A DNA stretch of 51,686 nt, taken from contig CAAAJI010000033.1 of the NCBI GenBank assembly GCA_900642245.1, positions 1 through 51,686 of the forward strand, written 5' to 3'. Both the position numbers and the translations under genes were made by a program. Below are positions 20,388 to 31,659 of this stretch, in pieces; the stretch's first letter is position 1; each line of letters opens with the position of its first letter. The notes beneath the pieces are model-generated. The model saw nothing but the letters and a program-made list of their open reading frames with translations. It had not been told where the DNA came from and made no database searches. Source of the stretch: Fragilaria radians (Eukaryota; Bacillariophyta; Fragilariophyceae; Fragilariales; Fragilariaceae).

Positions 20388-23300
20388 TCAGAGTATGGGA
20401 GACCATGCAATGGGTACTGATGGTCGTCGGAATGTGCTTCTCTCTTTGGACGGAAACGGTGAAATCGAAGGGACAGATGGAATAGAGAGTTGTTGTAAGG
20501 GAATAGATGGTGTCGGACCGTTAGATGATGATGGAATGTGTTCCATTGTGTGTTCGTTGACTGGGGTCGCAGGTTTGGACATTGGTGAAGTTGATGCCAA
20601 TTGATCGACATTAACTACTTTTGAATTGAAAGCTGTGGGCAATATCTTGGGGCTTGTGAGAAGAAGTTCATCAAATTCAGTCGGTGTGATTGTCTCAGTC
20701 GTTGGAGAAATAGTAGACAAAGGAGATTTGGAAGCTAATGTGACCGGATAAGGTGGAGGAGCCAAAGTACGACCTCGGGTAGTAGGGAATGAGGTACGTT
20801 TTAATATGGTCGGTTCCGGCGTTGGCGCCTCAGTGGGATTTAATGTTGTAGTTAATGATGATGGGTATAGAGTAGGCAACGGTGTTGTAGGTGTATCTGT
20901 CAGTTCTGCAGTAGGAAATGGTGTAGGGGTGGATGGGGTAGGTATAGGAGAAGGGTTAGAAGTGGGTAATTGAGTGGGCGACAATGTTGTAGGTTTAGGT
21001 GATGGTCGCGGCGTTGGTAAGGGTGTGGGAGACGATGTCGTGGGTTTAGGTGATGGTCGCAAAGTAGGTGACGTCGTAGGTGATGTTGTAGGCGGTGCTG
21101 TTGGTAGAGAGGAAGGTGCCGGAGAAGGGAAAGGAGTAGGAAAAAGGAGTGGGTGCAGGAATAGGAGACACAGAGATGGCAGTTGTCGGAATTGATGTTG
21201 GTGCTGGAGAAGGCAACGAAGTTGGAATTATTGTAGGCAACAGTGTTGGAGAAATGGTTGGTTCTGGAGAAGGCAACGAAGTTGGAATTATTGTAGGCAG
21301 CATTGTCGGTGAAATTGTTGGTTCTGGAGAAGGCAAGGATGTTGGAACTATCGTAGGCAACAGTGTCGGTGAAATTGTTGGTTCTGGAGAAGGCAACGAA
21401 GTTGGAATTATTGTAGGCGACAGTGTTGGTGAAATTGTTGGTTCTGGGGAAGGCAAGGATGTTGGACTCGAAGTTGGTGCGGATGTGGGTTCCAGAGTAG
21501 GAGGAGGTGTAGGTAATAGAGTAGGCGATGAAGTTGGGGCAGCCGATGGTTGCAGGGTAGGCAATGACGTAGGCGATGAAGTTGGTGTCAATGTTGGTGC
21601 GCCTGTGGTGGGTGCAGGTGACGGATATGCAGATCGAACTGAAATGTTGGCCTTTCCTGGGGCTGTGCCCAGTGTAATGGAGTTTACAGTGATGGACAAA
21701 GACGTAGAATCTCCTGAGAAATTTGGAATAGTGTGCACGGAGCCAATACTTAACCTAGCTAGCAAATCTGAGGGGGAGTTATTTACGCCTGTTGTTTTCT
21801 TAGTTACCAATACTTGATCTTGTCCTGTTGGAGTGTCAAGATTTGTTCCAATCCTGCGATTAAAGTGAATGTATATATCATCCGTTGAAGTGATGATGCG
21901 AACGATCATGATATCTGATGAGGAGGCACTACTCTTCTCAGCAAATCCAATCAAATTTCCATCCCAACTGTAACTTCCACTAATTGGAAGGTCAAGATGA
22001 TGTTGACTGTACCAACCAAGTTGATAAGTTTTTGGACCATTGAAGCACATGGATTGTGGCAACGGATCGTCATCAAAACCCTGATGTCGTTGATCAGTGA
22101 TAAGTGAAAGTAAATAACAAAGCGAAAAGTAATCGTGAAAAAAATCTTACCATACTACAGGAATAATCACCATGTCCAGCACTCGTCTCCCTTGATAAAC
22201 CCATATTTAAATTATAACCTGGGCCCGATTGTGAGTATTGATGCTTTAGGACATTAAAATATACGACGTCATTACGTACCGATATGTCTAATTACAAGCC
22301 ACTGTGACTTACACCATTCATTGCTGAAAAAAGAAAGCCAGTGGTTGTAATAGGAAGAGCCAATAACCAAACCAGATGTTCCAGGAGGGAGACAAACAAT
22401 GACGTGATCAACAATGTTTGACAACGTTCCTAAATCAGACGTTGCTTGATTAAGTACGGCATTGGAAATCGAGTCAAAAGATGCGCCATTGACTGTGGTT
22501 GTCGTTATATTCACTGTGTAGGCTCCATCTGATCCAATGAGTACATTGTCCGTAATAGGTTGAAACTGAAGCTGCGCTTCCGAACATCTACTATAACGGA
22601 CTAGTATACTCGAAACTGACGTCGAAAGTGTTGATTCGGATGATGTTGTGGCTGTATCAGATGCAATGGCTCGAATTATAAGTGTTTTTCGAATTCCTGT
22701 TGCAAGGTGTCTATGCTGAGGCAAGTTTGGGTATTCATAGGATCTGCGATGAGGATTTTGCATAGCGTCACTCAAACTTGCAAGCTTTTTATTGAAAATA
22801 TTATTGGAGAATGATCGAGGTTAATCATACTTTCATAGTTGTATGTCACAAATGCACAAAACCGATGATTATTGCCGTAGTCTTCTTACCTGCATCGTTT
22901 GACCCAATGGGATTTCTAGCTCACTCAAAGTATCATCAATGATGGAATTTTCCGCAAAGAGAGTCGTGACACCACTCTCTACATTGTTTTTTCTTGCCCA
23001 TTTACCATTGAGTCCTTTCACATTCACTTGGTTGTAAAACATACCGTTGAGATCTTCACCACGCAATTCACACTGAATGTTCTGCTCTGTTTCAATTCCA
23101 TTCTCATAGTCAACTTTTGAAATGAGTACAAGACAAGGATTTTTCAACAATCGTTGGGTCATATGTCGATGATTACGAATAATTTCTGCGTACTAAAATA
23201 GTTATAGAAGATACAGATTTTCGTTGAGAAGTACACCTTTTGAGATGTCGAACATTGTCATCAATATTTACTGACCGTCCTTTGAGACAAGAGGAAATAG

Positions 23301-23485
23301 GAACTGAAATGTATCAATTGGAGTAGATTCATATCTTCGATTGGGCTATTGGATGAATTGTTCAATCTCAAACCAGAATGAGAGACTTTACGTGTATCGA
23401 CGTTGGTGAGCTGTGGTCGTGAAAAGTAATTCAGTTTTATGGGCTTTTGGTCTTTGGGAGTTGTGTGGATAACGATAAAGGTCAT
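20388..23485 (-). pseudogene. Gametolysin-like (peptidase M11) protein with PT-rich tail; zinc motif lost and one frameshift
   Basis: Five exons: 23485-23276, 23192-22890, 22784-22280, 22218-22151 and 22080-20388. All introns are GT-AG and short (83, 105, 61, 70 bp). The M11 fold is recognisable from VDHVIVCLPPGTSG, NHWLSFFSNEWC and MCFNGPKTYQLGWY. The family is secreted metallopeptidases that act on extracellular matrix or wall glycoproteins. Where the family has HExxHxxxxxH, the spliced sequence reads RHIGYNLNMGLS, so all zinc ligands and the catalytic Glu are replaced. Residues after the M11 domain form a Pro-Thr-Ser-rich, mucin-like tail with 20-aa tandem units. An extra base in the A5 run at 21141-21145 shifts the frame; the PT repeat resumes in the next frame and continues to 20388, giving about 925 aa if the base is an error. 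No clear signal peptide is present at the 23485 start, so the N terminus is uncertain. Pseudo-enzyme or pseudogene are both possible. Confidence 0.75.
21193..21475 (-). repeat. 60-bp tandem repeat coding the PT-rich tail
   Basis: More than four direct units of about 60 bp (anchor on + strand: ggttctggagaaggcaa). Each encodes 20 residues of the form PTISPTLLPTIIPTSLPSPE. Units differ mainly at third positions and at a few Leu/Ile/Val swaps, which points to expansion by unequal crossover with the reading frame kept. Confidence 0.85.
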
Positions 23486-24418
23486 TCTTTCCTCACACCA
23501 TCCTGATGATAGTCGTTAGGAAAAGTCATTGTCGCAGGACGAATTATTAATTTGGTGTCACGTAAATCGATGCAATTTCTATCCTTATGGGATCTATTGT
23601 AAAAAACTTGTTCCTGAAATGCATATACTAAAAATACTTGAAAATCAGATGGTCGACAAAACAAATTTGCTGTGAATGAAATTAACTTCGAATATTTCTA
23701 AATATGAAGAAATAATAACAAGAACAATTACTAGAATTTTTTCATATATGTATTCATCTGGAGCTATCCGGAAAAACTTTTCCATCGGAAGGAAAAGTCG
23801 AGGAAAAGTCGAGTTCAAACATTTATATTACAGCCTTATCCCTATAAAGTATGTTTGTTTCTAATTTGTGATCCATCGCTCTTTCCCTTGCATCATTTAC
23901 ATGACCTATAAAGTTTCAATGATTTCTCAATTAAGATGTTTACAGGATATATTCTCAACAAAAAGAAAAGTTACCATTCCATCCAAACATACAATTCATT
24001 TTTGTAAACTTTACTAGCACTCTTCAAGAGTCCAAGTTATGGACAAGAAATTTAAGTGGGATCCTTGTAGATGTATCCAATTATAAATCTAAAGGAGGCA
24101 AAAATGTGGGAGAGAGAGTTTTCATATCCAATGTTTCAGAGTCCCATTTCTTGTAACAATTAATATGTCACAAACTCACTGCTTTTATCTGGTAGGTGTA
24201 TAATTGTAGACATTTTGTGTTCCATCCTAGGCAGAAATATGTATGCTACGTTGTCAAAGGGAAAGTCCTCAGTCAAGGAGTAGGTATTTACTAGGTCCAA
24301 TGGTCATGATGACTCAAAAAAATTCATGCAACATTTCCTTTGAATTGTTTTTCAAAATAGTGGCAAAATTAACTGCCATGACATACCTTGAGTTAAGATA
24401 ATACCTTACACTATATAT
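23486..24418. other. Intergenic region upstream of the M11-like gene
   Basis: AT-rich. A short minus-strand frame (23664-23482) overlaps the proposed start by a few bases but has no recognised content; it or a more distal exon might hold the missing signal peptide. No other gene seen. Confidence 0.35.
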
Positions 24419-24956
24419 TGTAAGCAATACAATCTAATAATACTATAATACATTACTAAGGCTAAGAGATGTGTGTGTGTACCGATATTGGAGATGTCCA
24501 AAGTTATTGTTAGTACATAGTAAATGAAACTAGAATTAATAGTCTTATATTTAATCATCTAACTGTAGAATAGGTCACATAGGTAACCATTCTTTCTGTA
24601 CTTTCCACAAATTCATGTAAGACATAGTCTCATATGAATTTAATGATGCTTAATATTGCTTATAATGAAGAAGATCATTAAATATCTTTGCAGGACCGTC
24701 ATATCAATACAGTAGGAATAACTATTACAGATTCCTAAGTAACAAGCAGAAATCTATCAAGATTCACAATTGATGAATCTAAGTCGTGAATCTAAGATCA
24801 CAAAGTCTAAATGTTAAGTGTTGAATCTAACACGTAAGCTAAAGAGACTACGTGGTCAAGGAAACACGTTGCAATTGACTCACAAGAGATCTAGGATAAA
24901 AGTAACTTTAGATCATAATTGACAATTTGTACATGCTCTTAGAGCAGCTTAGAGCA
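24419..24956 (+). repeat. Candidate solo LTR
   Basis: Starts TGTAAGC and ends AGCA. The 3' 118 bp match the fragment at 12340-12461, where similarity also stops after AGCA. The 5' part (ctaagagatg, then GTGTACC and TTGGAGA-GTCCAA) resembles 50513-50600. No target duplication could be confirmed (tatat versus catgc), so the outer boundaries are tentative. Confidence 0.4.
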
Positions 24957-25414
24957 CATGCAATTTAAGGTAATTTGGCTCCTTTCAGGATGTATCTTCA
25001 CCAAAAAGGATATCCAAATTATTTGTAAAGATTGAAATGTATAAATGTAAATAGACCTAAAATTGTAGATGATTATTGGCTTTGTTAGAATTACATCAAT
25101 ACTAATGCCTGTCAATTTAGGGAATAGCTTGATTGTCTGTTGACTATGAATAAATCATCATCATGGAACAAAATAAGCCTCACTGCAAGGGCTGCAGATT
25201 CATTAACCAGTTAGGAAATTAAAAAGTAAGCATTAAGGCGCTTGCAAGGACCAAAGAAAGCATCATCATCTTCAATAAAACACACTGAATAAACAAATTC
25301 TTAAATTGTTTGCATTGGGGGGAAAAGTATATAAATGACTATGTTTCTCAAGATGCTGCAACGTAAGATCAGCTACATTAGAGGAGGACATCATTTTGGA
25401 TTCAAATCTTGCTT
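24957..25414. other. Intergenic, downstream of the LRR gene
   Basis: AT-rich sequence without a coding frame or recognised repeat. Confidence 0.4.
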
Positions 25415-26872
25415 TTAGTGTTTACACTGCTTTCCCAACAAATCCTTACATCTGCAATCACATTTTATACTTTCACAGTCAATTCTCCATTCACAGTAAC
25501 AGGAACTACGAGGAATAATCCCACTCAACTTGTTATTGTATAAGTATAGGACAGAGAGCTCTGAAAACTTTAATTGGGATACAGGGACAGTTCCTGACAA
25601 TTCATTACTTTCCAAGCCTAAAAAGTTAATTGATGTCAGACTAAAAAGCGAAGGTGGTATAGTGTTTGACAATCTATTCATTCCCAGGCTCAACTGTGTC
25701 ATCTCTGTTAACTTTGAAAGGGTAGGAGGAATGGAACCAGTCAATTGGTTCTTTGATAATATGAGAGTATTCATGTTGGTAAAGCTGGACACAAATGTAG
25801 GTATAGTACCTGACAAATTGTTCCTAGACAGGTCAAGAGATTTCATTTTCTTTAATTTTGAAAGAAAACGTGGTATCGTCCCTGTCAATTGGTTTCCAGA
25901 CAAAACTAAACTTTCCAGGTTGGTAAGGGGGGAAAGAAATGGTGGAATAGTTCCTGTGAAACCACTAGAATCCAAGTTTAGATCACTTAGCTTGGTGAAG
26001 CTATGTAGAACATTTGGAATCTTTCCTGTATTATTTGCAAGCGTAATGGAAAGTAGGCGCAAATTACTTAAACGCCGAAAGGAAATTGGTATGGGACCTT
26101 CCATATTCATGTCCTGTAAAGAAAGGTGTGTAAGCAATGTAAGGCTATGGAGCCATGATGGGAAAGTTCCAACCATATTGGTATTAGAAGAGAAGATTAT
26201 TTGGGTTAATCTGGTCAGTCTTGATAGAGATGATGGAATTGTTCCAATCAATCCATTGTTATTGACAAAGTGTATGCAATTCAAATTGGTCAATCTTGAT
26301 AACAAGGATGGAATAGTTCCAGTCAATTTGGATGCATGGTAAAAGCCTAGATAAGTCAACTTAGTCAAGCAGGACAGAGAAGACGGAATCGTTCCTTTCG
26401 AGGATAAAAATTGTAGAGAAGTAGCATGGGTTAAAAGGCCTATCTCGTTTGGTATTGTTTCTATACCATTTTCAAACGATTCCACATATTGAAAGGATTT
26501 TGTGTCAAGACATTGTTGTGTATCGTTAATTCCAAAGAAAATACAGGCAACATGAATTGATTTGGTAGAATCAAATGATTTTCTAGGACAATGTGGATTC
26601 AGACTGCTGATCCGAGTAATGTCTGAGGTAGGCTCCCACGTCTTTGACCTCAAAGAAGGTTTAGGGGTTGGGTACTCCTTACGATTGATCAAAAGATGGT
26701 ATTGCTTATAGAATTCTTCATAATCAAGACGTGCTGCAAAACAAAAGGGAGAGAGAGACCTAAGGTTTTCGCGATTCATCGAATGCTATAAATAGGATGC
26801 AATAACTTTACTGCACGTACATGAGACTGAAATTGTCAAGAGTAGTAACAGAAATGTCAAACTAAAAATCAT
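25415..26872 (-). CDS. Secreted leucine-rich-repeat protein (plant-type LRR)
   Basis: Two exons: 26872-26821 (52 bp) and 26733-25415, separated by an 87-bp GTACGT...TTTTGCAG intron, giving 456 aa. The small first exon encodes a strong signal peptide (MIFSLTFLLLLLTISVS) joined in frame to RLDYEEFYKQ. The simple single-frame reading from an ATG at 26779 would lack any signal. From about residue 105 there are some 12 repeats of about 24 residues of the form LTxLxxLxLSxNxLxGTIPxxL, the plant-specific LRR consensus. The C terminus is a Cys-rich cap (CYCEWRIDCESIKCDCRCKD). No transmembrane or kinase domain follows. An extracellular or wall-associated binding role is inferred; the ligand is unknown. 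Confidence 0.85.
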
Positions 26873-28160
26873 GACTTTTAAGTAAGGTTTCTCTCCATAA
26901 ATGAGGATGTTCGTAACCATTCTTAGTTGATGATCACAACTTCCCGGATTCCAGATTCCCAAACCTCTCCCTCTTGAAGAAAAAAAAAGAAAATGAACGG
27001 ACTTTGTGTGTTGGCTCTTGAATGACCAAAGCCATTCACTTCATTGGATACAAGAATATCTTACAGAAAATCACATAAATAGTATCTGCGCTTTATATCG
27101 GTGAAAAAAATGTGAAACATACGAGTTCAAAACCACTGTAATTACCATTTCGAGACATAAGCTTTAGATACCATATGATACTGGGATTGTATATGGTAAT
27201 TGAAACATTCCTGTACAGGATATTGTAGAAAGGTTACTAACCTTGAATGTTATAAACTCACTTTCCTGAAGAACCAAAACAATTGAATCAAAAAGAAATC
27301 ATTTTAGGTCAAGCATAGGCATTGTGTTAGTTAGTATTCACATTTTAAAGTTTCATGTAAAGTAACGTTGTCCTAACATTTGCAGATGAACAGTCACACT
27401 AATGACATAGCTACTCCATGAATGGCTAACAAAAAAATTAATCTGACAAGAATGCCATGCTATTGCGACGATTAACCAAACTGTAATGAGGAAGCACATA
27501 GGTTAAGAAAGCTGAGTTCTCAATTGTCTATCTGACAACATTTTGATTTGTATTGTGCTGACTTTGTTTATGAAGTAAGAGTTTGAGTGTATGAATAGCT
27601 CAAACTTCAATCACTTTTTTGGGATCTAAATCCATTGGAAAGGAATCTAGAAAGTGGAGTAAATTTTAGCATACAGATATCTTAAAAAAATCAAAAAATT
27701 GAGAAAAGATACCCACTAATGGCTGAATGGCAACTTTGAATAAATTTCAAATTAGTCTAGACCAACACACATCATGGAAACAATCAATATTGGTGATCCA
27801 TTTCATTGTGTGGCGGCTGATACATGAATTGGATGCTTTCTTTTTGGTGATTCAGATCTATTCATATGTGTCATTACCTTACATTGGTTTAGGTATTTTT
27901 CTTTGTATTTCATAAGCTTTCTTTTCTTCATCTAATTTTTGATAGCTGATCTATAATTGGGATGTGGGGAAGATTTTTTTCCTTTTACAGATTTTTTATG
28001 TTGTAGTTCTCCGTTGTTATTTTGTATGAATCTGTCACTACTCAACACAGTAAACAATGGAATACAGAGCAAAACTAGTTTTTTCCCTTTTCCTGTGTAG
28101 TTGTGAACTATTCTGTTATTTGCAACGATTTATCTGCAGGCGAAGAACTTTATTTTTTAT
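26873..28160. other. Intergenic region upstream of the LRR gene
   Basis: AT-rich, no supported gene. The short + frame at 27727-27915 has no recognised domain. The LRR promoter should lie directly next to 26873. Confidence 0.4.
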
Positions 28161-28164
28161 TATG

Positions 28165-29252
28165 TACTAGTAGTTGGCGCTTGCTTTGCCACGCAGCTAC
28201 CGTAATTTAATGCAAGAATAGTATTCAACGATTAGCTTTAATAATCTCTTTTCTTTTCTGGCTTTGAATATGCAGTAATAATGATGCCGTATATTTTTTT
28301 AGAATGGTTTTTGTTGACGCAGAATTTACAAAGCAAATGATAACGACTATCTCTGTGACTTAGTCAAATATACCAATGATAAGCAACATTGTTGTGAAAG
28401 TATAAGGAAAGATGTGGGCACTCTTTGGACTCTCATTATCATGCCATCATTATTGTAGAAGCTATTACTGCTGGTCTTTTGGAACATCAAAACAATGTTG
28501 CTTGTTGGAGAGTATAAGCTGTCAATTCAAAGTAATGTTGTTTCTGTTGGGAAGTCAGTATCTATATTCTGTTTGCTTCAGTTCTATCTATTATCAACTT
28601 ATATGAGATTCAAGATAAATGAAGTAAAATAACATTCAACACAAAATTGCAACNNNNNNNNNNNNNNNNNNNNNNNNNNNNNNNNNNNNNNNNNNNNNNN
28701 NNNNNNNNNNNNNNNNNNNNNNNNNNNNNNNNNNNNNNNNNNNNNNNNNNNNNNNNNNNNNNNNNNNNNNNNNNNNNNNNNNNNNNNNNNNNNNNNNNNN
28801 NNNNNNNNNNNNNNNNNNNNNNNNNNNNNNNNNNNNNNNNNNNNNNNNNNNNNNNNNNNNNNNNNNNNNNNNNNNNNNNNNNNNNNNNNNNNNNNNNNNN
28901 NNNNNNNNNNNNNNNNTTTAGCTACATCTCTAGTGATTTTAGTCGCTCAGTCTGTAAACTCTGTAGTCGTACTCGATTACAATCTGATGTATGACACAAT
29001 ATTTTTAATGATAATTGCGTTAAATTTTCTATAGTTTACAACTGAAAGTCTCCACAGCATTCTAGCTTCTAAAAGTAGGATGGAATTATTATTTTACTAC
29101 GCTACCTTTAGAATTCGCTTTATCCCTATTGATTTTATTCTCTCAGCTCAGTCTGTAAACTCTGTACTCACTTTCTCGAGTATTACTAACAAAACGCACA
29201 AGGGTTAAGGGGTAGCACCGGCTAGATCGGATGTGAAACTTTTTTAGTAGTG
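28165..29252 (+). repeat. Unclassified interspersed repeat, copy 1 (interrupted by N gap)
   Basis: Left part 28165-28653 matches 45382-45853 closely. The right end (ggctagatcggatgtgaaac then TTTTTTAGTAGTG) matches 46210-46243. Both copies begin TAGTAGTTGGCGC and end TTTTTTAGTAGTG, so TAGTAGT occurs at both boundaries. A 21-base string beginning gctcagtctgtaaactc occurs twice within the right part. No protein-coding frame was found in either copy, so this looks non-autonomous. Confidence 0.65.
28654..28916. other. Assembly gap (263 N)
   Basis: Run of N inside the interspersed repeat. Confidence 0.99.
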
Positions 29253-29607
29253 TAGATTTTTCTTTTCATAATGAGAAAAGGACCAAAAAATATAATGTGG
29301 TGATTCGCTGGCTTTTTGAGGGCAACGACAACTACTATTTGTGTCCCGGAAGTAATATGAATGAAGTAGGAAAGGGACCATAGTATATCAGCAAATTTGA
29401 TTGTATGCATGCAATCTTGAGAAGAATTAGTTGAGTATTATAGAAATAAAATGTTGCTAATGAAGTAGGAAATTATGGAAGTATCCATCCATTATAAACT
29501 TTCAGAAAAAAATCCTTTTTGTAAATTACTGTTAGTCTTGACATCCCCTTCCTTCCCCCCTAAACTATTGTGAAGGAATAACCACATGATTTTACGTTTT
29601 GAGATTT

Positions 29608-31659
29608 CTACAATTGACGATGAGTTGGACGTTGATTACGCCATGCGGGGGGGAATAGTTGTTCGGGTAACATCATCTCATGTCGAAAGGCTTGTGGTAA
29701 ATTTTGATCTGTACTATAGGGGAAGTCGGTAAAGACAATGGCATCCCGGGGGAAATGTCGTACGTACAATCGGATGGAGTCCGGAATGGCTTGATCTTCA
29801 TGTATGTGATAATGAGGATTTAGTATTTCCACAGTGTAGTCATGGTTGTTAGGATTACGTTCCAATATACGACAGGGCCGTAAGAAGACGTAGTCTGGAA
29901 CCGATGCATCTAGTCCCAAAAAGGGTTTCGTAACAATCGTTGGTCTGGTGTTGGACTGGTCATTTTTGTTGACAATAGTACTAGTGTCGCTGTCATCGTG
30001 TATGTACTCAAAATAGCAGGATGTCATTACAGAATGTGGATAAGGATCTTTCGTTTGCTCTTCAAGTGTTTTGATTATAGCATGATCTTCAGAATTCATG
30101 TCTTCTGCTGAGATGTAATTGTCCGAGTCAGGAGGTTTGGACCAGCCTTGGACATGATTCTTCCAAGCCTCCTCCCATTCTGGACCATAGTGAATGGTAA
30201 TTTCTTCATCTTCGCCAATGTCACGGAGTGCGTAATACTCTAGTACCAAACCAACTTCAAGTTTTGATCCAAGTTCTTCTAATGTCATGTTGAGCCAATC
30301 CTTTTGATGACTGTAGTGACTAGACCAACGAACAGCAGCATTGGGATTTGGTGAGTGATTGATGAACCCTGTACTTGAGCCAATGGGACACAGCAGCTTT
30401 GAACTTTCCTTATGACCGAAGCAGTAGTTCAGTAACAACTGCTTTCCAATCATGGTATCTGAAAGTTTAGTTTGGAAACTTTCGTCGATATGTGGATGAT
30501 AGTTAGTTAACACGGACTTATCCACAATATGTACGACAGGAGCTGGTGCAATAAGCGCATCCCTTGCTATGTTACGAGTAGCGAAGGCACCTCGTCCTGC
30601 CTGTTTGATTTTGGAAGGTCCCTGAATCAAATGATCCATACAAAGTCCATGTTGACGCAGCCACTCCGGAGATCGTGTCTTTTTTGTGGTAGGGTCCTTG
30701 TTGTTGTTGGTTGAGGACGATGCAGAATTATCTTCCACACCCCAATGAATAGGAAACAATGTTCTTCCTGTGGATGACCCCGACAGAGAGTCGAGTGGTG
30801 TTTCATTGACCAAACTCCACAATTGCGAACGCAACTCTGGTTTTAGGGCTTCACCCTGACGTTGTTGTAATTCTTCGTATCGACGCCAAAATTCCTTCAC
30901 TTGATCATTATCCGAAGGCAGAGAGTGGATAATCGCCTGCTCTTGGTCTTGAGGGTCTAAATACCAATGGTAGGAATTTTGATGAAAGTATAATTCCTCC
31001 CCCGCTTGGAGACGTCGAAGTGACACTACCGCGGACCCTGGATAGTAGGATATGGCTCCGGCAGCTGGATCTCTAGAACGATGAAGATTCCCAGAATCAT
31101 AATGAGATTGTAAAAGAAATACATTCGAATGTTGTTTCGGTGATCCCTGAGTCAACGAACCAAGACCAAGAACGACAGATTTAACGTCCGCCCCTTCCTG
31201 GGAACCTCCCACATCGTGAGCATCCCAAACAAAGTGATCCAAGAGCCAAGAGAATTCATTATCCTCATTTCCATCTTGGTCTTCTTGATTAGGAGAATTA
31301 TTATTATTATTATGAATCGACACATCCACTAATGGAAGAACGACATCAGGATAACCCACCAACGAACCAGCAGGTCGTTCCATAGCGGTAAAGACCCCCA
31401 TGGTACGTGCCCCTTCCTCGTTCCAAGTTTCTGCCAGGTAGAGACCACATTCCTCATTTCCATTCACTCCTAATATACTTGAAATAATACTTGGCCATAA
31501 GAAGATGACTATTGATGATAACGTCCAATAGGATGTGCAACTCATGGTGGGGAAAATGCCGAAACGAAAAAGAAAGGAAAGAAACGAAAGTATAATTGCA
31601 CTTTTTTTTTTGGTTTTGGAACTCAAGTCACGAAAGGTAAAGTCTAGGGATTCAGTCAT
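29608..31659 (-). CDS. SET-domain protein with N-terminal signal/anchor
   Basis: Single exon. The frame opens at 31659 (683 aa), but the ATG at 31545 (645 aa) starts directly at a hydrophobic signal-like segment (SYWTLSSIVIFLWPSIISSI) followed by ECGLYLAETW and looks more likely. The SET core covers about residues 345-490 of the long form. It has KQAGRGAFATRNI at the start, GFINHSPNPNAAVRW (the NHS cofactor/knot motif, about 430-445) and LRDIGEDEEITIHYG (about 476-490), whose Tyr is the usual catalytic one. An earlier block (AGAISYYPGSAVVSLRRL then AGEELYFHQ, near 195-225) mimics a second, partial SET end. SET proteins methylate lysines on histones or other proteins. The leader suggests an endomembrane or secreted location, so the substrate is probably not chromatin; this is inference. 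Confidence 0.82.
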   Translation of the reverse strand: MTESLDFTFRDLSSKTKKKSAIILSFLSFLFRFGIFPTMSCTSYWTLSSIVIFLWPSIISSILGVNGNEECGLYLAETWNEEGARTMGVFTAMERPAGSLVGYPDVVLPLVDVSIHNNNNNSPNQEDQDGNEDNEFSWLLDHFVWDAHDVGGSQEGADVKSVVLGLGSLTQGSPKQHSNVFLLQSHYDSGNLHRSRDPAAGAISYYPGSAVVSLRRLQAGEELYFHQNSYHWYLDPQDQEQAIIHSLPSDNDQVKEFWRRYEELQQRQGEALKPELRSQLWSLVNETPLDSLSGSSTGRTLFPIHWGVEDNSASSSTNNNKDPTTKKTRSPEWLRQHGLCMDHLIQGPSKIKQAGRGAFATRNIARDALIAPAPVVHIVDKSVLTNYHPHIDESFQTKLSDTMIGKQLLLNYCFGHKESSKLLCPIGSSTGFINHSPNPNAAVRWSSHYSHQKDWLNMTLEELGSKLEVGLVLEYYALRDIGEDEEITIHYGPEWEEAWKNHVQGWSKPPDSDNYISAEDMNSEDHAIIKTLEEQTKDPYPHSVMTSCYFEYIHDDSDTSTIVNKNDQSNTRPTIVTKPFLGLDASVPDYVFLRPCRILERNPNNHDYTVEILNPHYHIHEDQAIPDSIRLYVRHFPRDAIVFTDFPYSTDQNLPQAFRHEMMLPEQLFPPAWRNQRPTHRQL

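Noticed and set aside
21149..21817. 222-aa + strand frame rich in Gly and Val
   Set aside because: Antisense shadow of the PT-rich repeat of the M11-like gene; proline and threonine codons read backwards as Gly/Val.
25530..26342. 270-aa + strand frame
   Set aside because: Opposite strand of the LRR gene; its periodicity is the mirror of the leucine-rich repeats.
28647..28994. 115-aa frame spanning the gap
   Set aside because: Made almost entirely of N; not a gene.
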